Below, piece after piece: positions 56,106-64,000 of a stretch of DNA of 64,000 nucleotides. The translations under genes and the position numbers were made by a program. Position 1 is the stretch's first letter. Each line of letters opens with the position of its first letter. Origin of the DNA: Fasciola hepatica (taxonomy: Eukaryota > Platyhelminthes > Trematoda > Plagiorchiida > Fasciolidae); the NCBI GenBank assembly GCA_948099385.1, contig CANUEZ040000180.1:2357001-2421000 (forward strand). The letters are read 5' to 3'. The notes under the pieces were generated by a model. The model was not told the DNA's origin. It worked only from the letters and a program-made list of their open reading frames with translations, and searched no databases.

Positions 56106-56450
56106 AAAACTGATGACTATCCGACTGAAAAACCTTATGTACGAAGTAGTAGTTTACAAGATCCTTTATCCTGTCTCAGCCACTTGTTCGAGCTGCTCCC
56201 ACTTAAAGCGCCTTTTGGAGCGCACACATCGTAGATAATTATCGCTAATCACGCAGTCAATTTACGAACATTCACATGGACTCTCCCCGCCCCAGCCTAC
56301 CCCTACTTAAATACCTTATCCCCATAACATAACCAACCAACATTCTTATCTCCCTACACGTCCTGTTTTGATCAGTAGATTAAGCGCTGAAAGCAAGCTT
56401 TTGCGCCAGAGTGTTACCTTTCTAATAAACTCATATGGACTATTTATCCA
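56106..56450 (+). other. C-rich segment with promoter-like and polyadenylation-like motifs
   Basis: A stretch of unusual composition (GACTCTCCCCGCCCCAGCC and CCCCTACTTAAATACC). The TTAAATA box is at about 56307-56313. Further on, TTAAGCGCTGAAAGCAAGC and TTTCTAATAAACTC (polyadenylation-like ATAAA variant, about 56420-56432) follow. It resembles an LTR or the 3' tail of a retroelement, but no second copy exists in the window and there is no adjacent coding remnant, so I leave it unnamed. Confidence 0.3.
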
Positions 56451-57660
56451 CTTGAAATGATCTTGGGTAGTTTGTGGTTTAGACTGCTTCGCATATCGTA
56501 CTTTGCTTAACTCAGTGCATCAACTCCCACAAGCATTGCACAATAGAAAATTTGAGAAAAACTATGCTGGTTGATTGATGCCATTACTCTGAATCATCCA
56601 CCTCGAGCTCTCTAAAACCGAGAAGGGATATACTTAGTCGATTCGATCACATGACTGTATCACAGTTCAGCTGATGGAGTTGAATGAGCACACACACGTT
56701 CACCTTATTACTTCCCGCTATTTAGGAGTAGTACACAATTGTTTAAGATTCTTGCCATGTAGAATACAAAATTATACCTTGTTGCCCCATCGCAGATGAC
56801 TTAATGACGAAGTTCTTGTTGTATAGAAGAAATACTTGCATTCTCTCTGAATGGCCTCCGTTTCGCCTTCCTTCTCTTTTGATAAAACTCGTCAAGATTT
56901 TATATCCAGTGAACTTCCCGTCGATTGGACCGAAAATTGAACTACAAGGAGGAAGAAAATGTTAAAAGAGATGCTGACGTACAGCGAAGCAGCAGACCGT
57001 TGTCAACATTTAGTTCTTGAGATCTTACCATAGGACAGCACGTTTCTATAATCTAATGAATTGAGTATGGTTCACTTTTGCACGAAGCAATCGCATTTTC
57101 GTGCACCTTTAACAGTGTTTTTTGCACGGACAGTGACATTTTCTTCAAAAACCTTCATACGATTGTTCACGGAAGCTTCCGACGTCGTCTCTGGGTTGGT
57201 GTTGTCCCAAATTCACGATGGGAAAAAAAAGTATTCTGCCTCGTGATCATCAGCGGAGAGTGCCCAACCATTGAAATCGCAGTATTTATATGCGTGCAGC
57301 CGCAGAAATGTTCCATCCCCAGCTATTCGTAACTAACTCAATACACACTATCCCTCTTAGTCGGTGTAAAAATGTTAGGCGACCGCTGAGTGGCAATCGC
57401 TGGTAGGCCCAACTTCATAATTATGATTTCGAAGTGCCGTATCTTCTCGGCTCAAAACACCGAGGGGATGAAGCTTTGTCACGCATACCGTTGCAACAAT
57501 CAGATGAGATTAGTTCGGCTCTTGTTTTTTTCTGTAGGTGAAATAGTGAAATAATTTTGGTGGATATTATTAAAAAGCCTAAACTTCTATTTGCGGGGTT
57601 CGGATTGCCGGAATAAATTAAAACCGACAACAGGTTCGATTCCAGGATCGCAGAATTTCA
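56451..57660. other. Unassigned intergenic sequence
   Basis: No coding or repeat signature recognised. A B-box-like GGTTCGATTCC at about 57631 has no A box. Confidence 0.4.
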
Positions 57661-57669
57661 GACCTTTAT

Positions 57670-57790
57670 TTGTCTAAATGACACAGACTGTTCCGCATAA
57701 CCCTTCTGCGAATAGTGTGGTTGAACGCATGAACGGAGCATTGAAGTAAACTACTTACAATGTTCATTCTGATGGATGTATTATTTTTTC
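57670..57790 (+). pseudogene. Possible LTR-retrotransposon integrase scrap
   Basis: The plus strand encodes MTQTVPHNPSANSVVERMNG, then ALK and a stop. Integrases of Ty3/Gypsy elements have P.HPQ.NG.VER.N..LK in this place, including the catalytic Glu of VER. The match is short, with no other integrase block nearby that I can defend. It is a fragment at best. Confidence 0.45.
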
Positions 57791-60340
57791 CTGGAGAACC
57801 CACTGAACGGTTTCTCACTTAGCGATAGAGAAATCCTTCGTTGAATTCGTGTTTGATCTGCAAATGCTTACAAAGTTTTACGCAGCTATCTCAACGAAAG
57901 AGATGAATTGCAAAGTAGACACTTTTACCAGATCTTCATTCTTCGTCTAGCCTATCCAGCTACGGTTTCGTCAGTAACTTAGTTCACTAACCTCCTGAGG
58001 TGCAAGGGGAGTCTTGAAGGACAGCGCACGCAAAAATCGACCCCTTCTGCTCATCATAAGCTCACCAATTAAAAGCGGATCAAAGATAAAGAAAATACTA
58101 CTGGATATATCGCCTACGAAGGACACACACCTAAGAAAAATTGCAAACTGACACTGGAAAATCTAAATTCCTCCTGAGTTTTGAGTAGTTTTATTCCGGA
58201 GGTCAATGAGAACGTGCATACCAGTAAACAGGGACTGGAGTAAACTTGACTTCGTGTGAGTTACCGCTGGGATTCTACTTTGACCTCCCGAAAGGTTCGC
58301 TTCCTTGCCTACATTCATTTTTTGAGTTTACGTAAATCCACACTTTGTATTCAGCGAGAGGGGAGGGGGGAGAGACCGTGCACTGCCACGACCCGCTTTG
58401 ATTAAACAGACTGTTCATGTGACTTATTCGTCTCGACTTTTCAGCATTCTCTGTAAAGGCTTTAGCTCACTTGCTACATGTCTGTCCATCTCTGACATTA
58501 CCAGCTCTTGGTATATATCCTAGTCCATGCTATCGATAGCTTTTGACCGGTTCGGCTGGCTTCCTCGAGTCCGTGAGCATGGTGCATACTCAGCAAACCA
58601 GTTAGCCGATCCATGGTGTTTGATATTTCTGGACAACACGGACCTCTGGGTTTGTACTCTCGTATTGTTTTCTATCTGCGTTTGATGTTGTTCTGAATAA
58701 CTAGTCCGCTCCATTTGCTTGCATTCGGATCCTCGCTATAAACATCTGATCCTACATGATACAGGGCATGACGCGCTCAACTGGCTTGACAATGCAGGAA
58801 TTTGATAACTCAATCCATAACAACGTGACTCAAACTGCTGTATCTGTCTCCTAACCTACGGGAAATATTTTAGTAAAACAGCAACAGGACTTATCGGAGA
58901 AAAGCCTCGGTTCCTTCAATGGGCCTGTTATTATCTAGGAAGGGGGGGGGGGTATGAATAAAATAGTAGTAGTAATAATATTTTAGTTCCTTTTTATTTA
59001 TTATAAGAATATAAAATAGTTACAGCCGAATGGGATGCACCAGAAGGCGGAAAAACTCCAACTAGGGGTCAAAAATTCAGGTTGTTATCGACCTTTTAGA
59101 AACAGTTAAAGGAAGGTCGGCACTTGCGCTGCGGTAATAGAGAAGCTTACTCGTTTAAATGTTTGATGATACTTCTGTTATGATGCTAGTGGATATCTGA
59201 TAGTCACCATTATTTGGGCAAATATTTCCACTCCAGCATCTATGTTTGTAGTAAAAGTCTCATGAGTCCTGTGTGAGATGTGCCGGACAAAACGATACAC
59301 TAAGTGATTTGAAAATGAGTCAGATGAAACTATCGTGTAGTACGCAAGTATCAGTGTCTTCCGTGGGGGCTTGTTCATGTTCGACCTGCAAAATACAGAA
59401 AAGCAGAAAACTCCACGAGCACAAAGGCTCAGTAAATGCATCAACAAGATCCTACACTTATAATAATCGAACTCCCATATGGCTGTTGACAGCCTGCTCA
59501 TTACAGTTGTCTTGATCATGTATTACGATCATGAACTGGTCTAAATAGTTTATTCGTTTGTTCCTTAATGTCCAAATCGACCTTAAAACCGTCTTCTATC
59601 AGTTGAGCTATCGCCGTCCGGACTATCCGGCACGAATAACGCAAGAAAATATGCAATAATGCGCGAAGACTAATAAAGCGAAATGTGGTAATTGTTCTGG
59701 TTTCAACCAGTGGACTGGCCTCGTCCATCATTGCCCAATAGGACAAAGAGCACAGTGCTGTACGAGATTCAAAGGAGACACTGATGTGTATAGAATTTAT
59801 AAAAGATACGAGAAGCCAGATTAGATAAGCAATTGAAAATCCATTTACAGAGAGCAATCTATGTGATCCGTCTACTCGTGCCACTTACAAATTATAGATA
59901 TCAAAAATTTTAAATATTCTTTTCTCAATCACAGTCAATTAAATGCATAATTTAGTGCAGGTCATTCAAGTGATAAACTGAATTTAAGCATTCGTCTTTA
60001 TCGAATACGGTTAAGAAGGCTTGGACTGATCTGACAACTAAAAGACGATGGCCCCATTTGGAATGTGGATGCCAGCGTTAACGCCTTTCGTGCTTTAGTA
60101 CCGAACACGTATGCTGTACCAGGAAAGCTACGACGTCACACCTAGGACTTCAGACATCTTCACAAAAGGAGCACACAGCTGATCCTTAGTAGGATCTCTT
60201 AGGTCTCAACCGGTTGCGTGTACAAGGCCCTGGTAGGGCTCACAGTTTTACTGTTCAGCTTACTTCTTTTTACTACGCAACAGTAGTACAATATTTCGGG
60301 AAGGAGGTCGCCACCAGTCAGAGGTTGCCTATTTGGGAAT
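57791..60340. other. Unassigned intergenic sequence
   Basis: No element recognised. A G11 run is at 58942-58952 followed by a TAG/TAA-rich stretch at 58965-58982. Frames of 113 and 122 codons on the minus strand at 59178-59884 have no known motif. Confidence 0.4.
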
Positions 60341-60344
60341 TGAC

Positions 60345-60425
60345 GGGCGGCGGTGCAGGGATTCGAACCCTGACTGAAAGGTCGAAAGCGCACCTTGAGG
60401 ACCGTCTGACCAACGTAGAGCATGC
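60345..60425 (-). repeat. tRNA-like unit
   Basis: The minus strand reads TACGTTGGTCAGACGG (about 60397-60412; A-box-like) and CAGGGTTCGAATCCCTGC (60355-60372), a perfect B box with a T-stem. The T-arm is very tRNA-like. The A-B spacing of roughly 40 bases and the lack of a clear acceptor stem favour a tRNA-derived SINE head. Confidence 0.55.
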
Positions 60426-63400
60426 GTCCAAATCCCCCGCCCGGAGCCGTCGTCTCTTTGTCATACTTTCATTAGTTCAACAAAAGCACAAGCTATATGG
60501 AAGAGGAGTAATTTCACGTTTACGGTTGGCAAAAGAACCACAAAGACTGGGAGCATCATGTGCTGAGTTATTCACTCTAGCATTTGGTCTATGGGTTAAG
60601 ATCGGTGTCACGAAGAACCAAAAGACGGGTTTCTATTTGGGACCAGGAAATGGCTTCACAAACGGTTACTGAAAACCAAAGTATCTCGGTTAAGTATTCC
60701 GTTTAGTGTTGCTTTTCCTGTAGTTAACTGAGAGAACTTAGTCCTAACCCGCTATTCGGTGTCTGCACAGGTTCTAAAATGCACGGGAGAGAACTGATCT
60801 GATTACTTTCCGCAGTTCGAGCAATTCGTGTTGTTCGATCCACCGTGGCTAGGTAAGGATGCTTCCACCTTTATGATTCGGAGAGCACGTTTTCACTGAA
60901 ATGCACACATATTTAGTTGATACTGACGAGATGGAGGTTTAAGCGTTTAAAGTGCAGAATTTAATAACTAACCGGTAGCATTATTCGTACGTCAGTAAAC
61001 AGTAAGTTCACTTCAACTACCCAGATATTTCGTAATCTAATGAGAAGATCGTATCGGTATGGAAGGTATAGAGCTGAACTATTGTTATTTATATTATTAC
61101 TGTTATTATTATCGGTATTACTATTATTATTATGGCAACTCTATTTCACCGCAACACCTGCGGCTTGAGAACGTCATTAGGCTCACGTTCCTTTTGTGGA
61201 AGTGATGGTGGTAATTTGTTCGATCTTGCTCAGCAAAGCATAAATCTTGATTGATAAGATCGCGGAAATCGGACACTTCCGCGTAGCAAACCTTTGAAGA
61301 CTCAATTCCGGACAAGCACTCTGTTTATTGTTTTCCCTTAGGTTTTGGAGTGGCCTCAGTTAATTGTTTCCTACTTGATTGCCCAATTCCTAAAATCGCC
61401 CTTTGTCCACGAAAAAATATATTTATGGAAGTTCTGTCCTGTAAGATGGGATAAGAGACTTAAGAATTTTAAGTAACTGCGGTAATAAGTTCGATGTAAG
61501 CAGTATTTATGGATGGAAGACGAAGATTCTCGGAGGCACGCGACTGCTTTTGCCTTTTATATCGCTCAGGTTTGCGTATCCGGTAATCCTTTGTCCATTT
61601 ATCCTTATACTTATACGCTCCGTGTGTGTTCGTTCACAAAAATCTAACTCGTGTATCGCGAGTGAGAATGGATGCTCCACTCAGAACAGTCCGCTGAAGA
61701 ATCACAACCCCCATAGAACAGTCAGCTAATCATAGTGGTGATTCTCCCGTGCACTCTTTTAGTAGGCATACCCACCATCAATCTTGATGCCCCGATTTGT
61801 TTTTTGAGACCAACTAGTTTTGAGTATACTACCTATTTTTTGAACAATAGCTTGAACAAGAAAGTGAGCTGAATTCATTTTGGTCATCAAGGTAACATGC
61901 TCTCAGCCAGTTGTTAACTTTCTAGCGAATAAACAATTCACCCTAATCAGTCACCAGTTCCAGTACACGAGGAAGATTAATTGGTCAGCCATTTGTGATA
62001 GTTAGGGTTCAAGATCTGAGAGGAAAGAGATATGAGTGTAAGTGATGTGCGAGGCAAAGTTGGTAGGGTCGACGAAGGAAAATAGGACGTGAGGGAGAGG
62101 ATATCTGACGGCTACAAGGGGAAACCGATTTACATCGCAAACTACTTTAGCATGCAAACTCCGGTTGGAATGTGCGTAACGATAAGGAACACCTTACCCG
62201 GGCCAACTCAATCACGAGATGGAACTCTGTGGCTTGCCTAATACCACTGAGCGTGAGGTTCTTTGGAAAGAGTTCGCTCTTTCTGGTGGACATTCCGAAT
62301 TCGGTTATTCTTGCATACACTTGAATTGAAAATGTGACTGTTGACAAAACCATTAGGTATTCTATATCCATTCGTGAATGCAAGTAGTAGGTTTTAGGAA
62401 GGAAAATGGGGAGAGGAGAATAAGAAATAATATGTCCAGTATCAATAATTTCAAACATATCCAGGGCTGTATTGGTGACATTGCTGCACTGTGCGATAAC
62501 AAACCTCATTGGACTTTTACTTCCTCACTCTCACTGGATCACAAATAATCAGCTTTTAATTTTCAAGATGAATCATCTAGGCGTCAGTGATGTTTCGTGA
62601 AGGTTTTTAGGACCGCACTTAGGGACAGAAATAGACATCGTATCATGAATTTACTGGGTTCACTCGTTCGTTCCTGAACCGTTTTTTTTTCTAATTGCTA
62701 ATGTAACCAAAATCCACAGTAAGCAGTTACTGAAAACAAAGATCATTGGACACATGCCTGAGATGTACATTACTGATAGCATCTAGTTAATGAACAAATG
62801 ACTTTCAAAAGCTATTTTCATAAGCACAGCACAAAGAAATTTCATAGAATGCATGGAATGCATATAAACATGACGGTTTTGAGAAACCACAGTTTAGTAG
62901 GTACAAAAGTACGCAACTAACAAACACGCACACTCTGCATTACTGATTCGCTAATCAATAGGATTATTTGTATCGCCTGTCACACATCATTAACATCATT
63001 CGTATTAAGACGTGGGCCACACTTTCCGCTCTTATTCAAGTTCGTTTAAACTTGATTGGACTGACATGGACAGCAGCGTAAAGCAATGTAAACTGCGTCA
63101 CTGTACATAGGAAATCGGTACACAAACACCCACACACCCACCCACATACACACACAACTGGCACTTCGATGAACACAACTGGAGCCAAACCCTCTGAATA
63201 CGGAACTTCAGCTTGTCTGTGATGGCGTGGATTGCTGCAAAACGTGGTTTCCTTTTCTTGTTCAATCAGAATTGAAATTCAGTGTCACGATCGATTTAGG
63301 GTTTTTCAACCAATAAATATTCACCATCTCAGACAGACGACCTGCAACTCATGCCTCTCGAATTGGAATCAATTCGAATATAGTTTGACCATTTATCACT

Positions 63401-63890
63401 CTCATCTCATCCAGAATTTACTGCAGTTCTTCGGCTTAAATGGTACTGATATTTATCTTCATAAATTTGAGCTGATCAATCATTTTGCAATAGTTTCCCT
63501 AACTGAATAACAACACACGATTCATGAACGATTCAATGAACAATTTTGTCAACTTCGTTGTGAAACCGACTGTTCAGTAAAAGGAGCTAGAATGCTGTCA
63601 TATTGACCCTCAAAGGCATTAAATCAGGCCCATCTTCACAACTGTACCAGTAAGGTTTTTCTTTCGTAGGAAATTAGGAGCTCACACACAGTTTTTTGCT
63701 CAAGAATGAGTTACTTATCCCCAACCGATTGGTCGAATGATCAATCAACCAGTGACAGACTAGGAAAACAAGAAAACAGTGAGTAAAGTAAATCATCACT
63801 AAAGTGGACTCCACGGGTTTTACACTGTGATAGATCAAGTGACCTGACTTGATGCTCTCGATGGACAAATTCACATGACCCGAAAGTTTC
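60426..63890. other. Unassigned intergenic sequence
   Basis: No element recognised. A TTA-rich microsatellite is at 61085-61134 and a CCCACA-type tract at 63121-63156. A 120-codon minus frame (62147-62509) shows no motif. Confidence 0.45.
61085..61134. repeat. (TTA)n-type microsatellite
   Basis: An interrupted run of TTA/ATT units, TATTATTACTGTTATTATTA and onward. Confidence 0.85.
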
Positions 63891-63894
63891 ACCT

Positions 63895-64000
63895 TACTCG
63901 AACAGCGGTGGTCAAACTCTCATCACAGTGAAATTCCGACACTTCGGTCCGGGGTTCGAACTCTCGTGCCGCTGCCGGTCACTTCCCCCATTGGCAGCCG
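63895..64000 (+). repeat. tRNA-like SINE unit, family C, copy 2 (cut by window end)
   Basis: ACAGCGGTGGTCAAACTC (about 63902) could hold an A box. CGGGGTTCGAACTCTCG (63950-63966) is a good B box. CCGCTGCCGGTCACTTCCCCC matches the end of the unit at 31921-32010. It runs into the window edge. Confidence 0.5.

Noticed and set aside
56108..56136. CTGATGACTATCCGACTGAAAAACC as a hammerhead core
   Set aside because: The bases between the boxes do not pair to form helix II and the GAAA box is not in register.

Overview
This is a eukaryotic, gene-poor, repeat-dominated window. No open frame is longer than about 250 codons, the frames that carry recognisable protein signatures are broken by stops and frameshifts, and every protein family I can name belongs to a transposable element. 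I found no exon of a host gene that I would defend. The mixture of Penelope-like elements with GIY-YIG endonucleases, RTE-type and Jockey/CR1-type LINEs, Ty3/Gypsy elements (one resembling the trematode CsRn1 group, with a TGGTGA-type primer site), Pif1-type helicase of a Helitron, and many tRNA-derived SINE-like units suggests an invertebrate with a repeat-rich genome, most likely a flatworm (digenean trematode). That assignment is inference from family resemblance.

Layout. 1-4.3 kb: unassigned sequence and one SINE-like unit. 4.3-5.8 kb: a LINE C-terminus and a Penelope-like (PLE) endonuclease, both minus strand. 6.1-13.4 kb: one decayed Ty3/Gypsy element on the minus strand (5' LTR near 13.3 kb, gag, protease, RT, RNase H, integrase, 3' LTR). 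Its 3' LTR is split in two (8432-8530 and 6136-6183) by a plus-strand PLE of about 2.2 kb, and its pol is interrupted by a CpG-rich segment at 10.46-10.93 kb. 13.4-23.6 kb: SINE-like units, microsatellites and a nearly perfect inverted repeat with arms of about 355 bp (19998-20836). 23.6-28.9 kb: PLE endonuclease, LINE RT, then a CsRn1-like LTR-gag-LTR remnant. 29.8-32 kb: tRNA-like units and a Helitron helicase relic. 32-39.4 kb: mostly unassigned. 39.5-48.2 kb: an RTE element interrupted by a second copy of the same PLE family that sits in the Gypsy LTR, then further PLE and LINE fragments. 48.2-64 kb: SINE-like units, microsatellites, an RTE C-terminus (53.7-54.5 kb) and a small integrase fragment (57.7 kb).

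The elements form a layered record: older Gypsy and RTE copies were hit by one PLE family. The PLE copies end in a shared 3' tail that can be folded as a degraded hammerhead-ribozyme-like motif. Most RT catalytic motifs are mutated (YADD-type boxes read YVNN, YAEV or YVGD), so nothing here looks autonomous. The near-identical arms of the 20 kb palindrome contrast with the decay around it and point to a recent event or an assembly effect.
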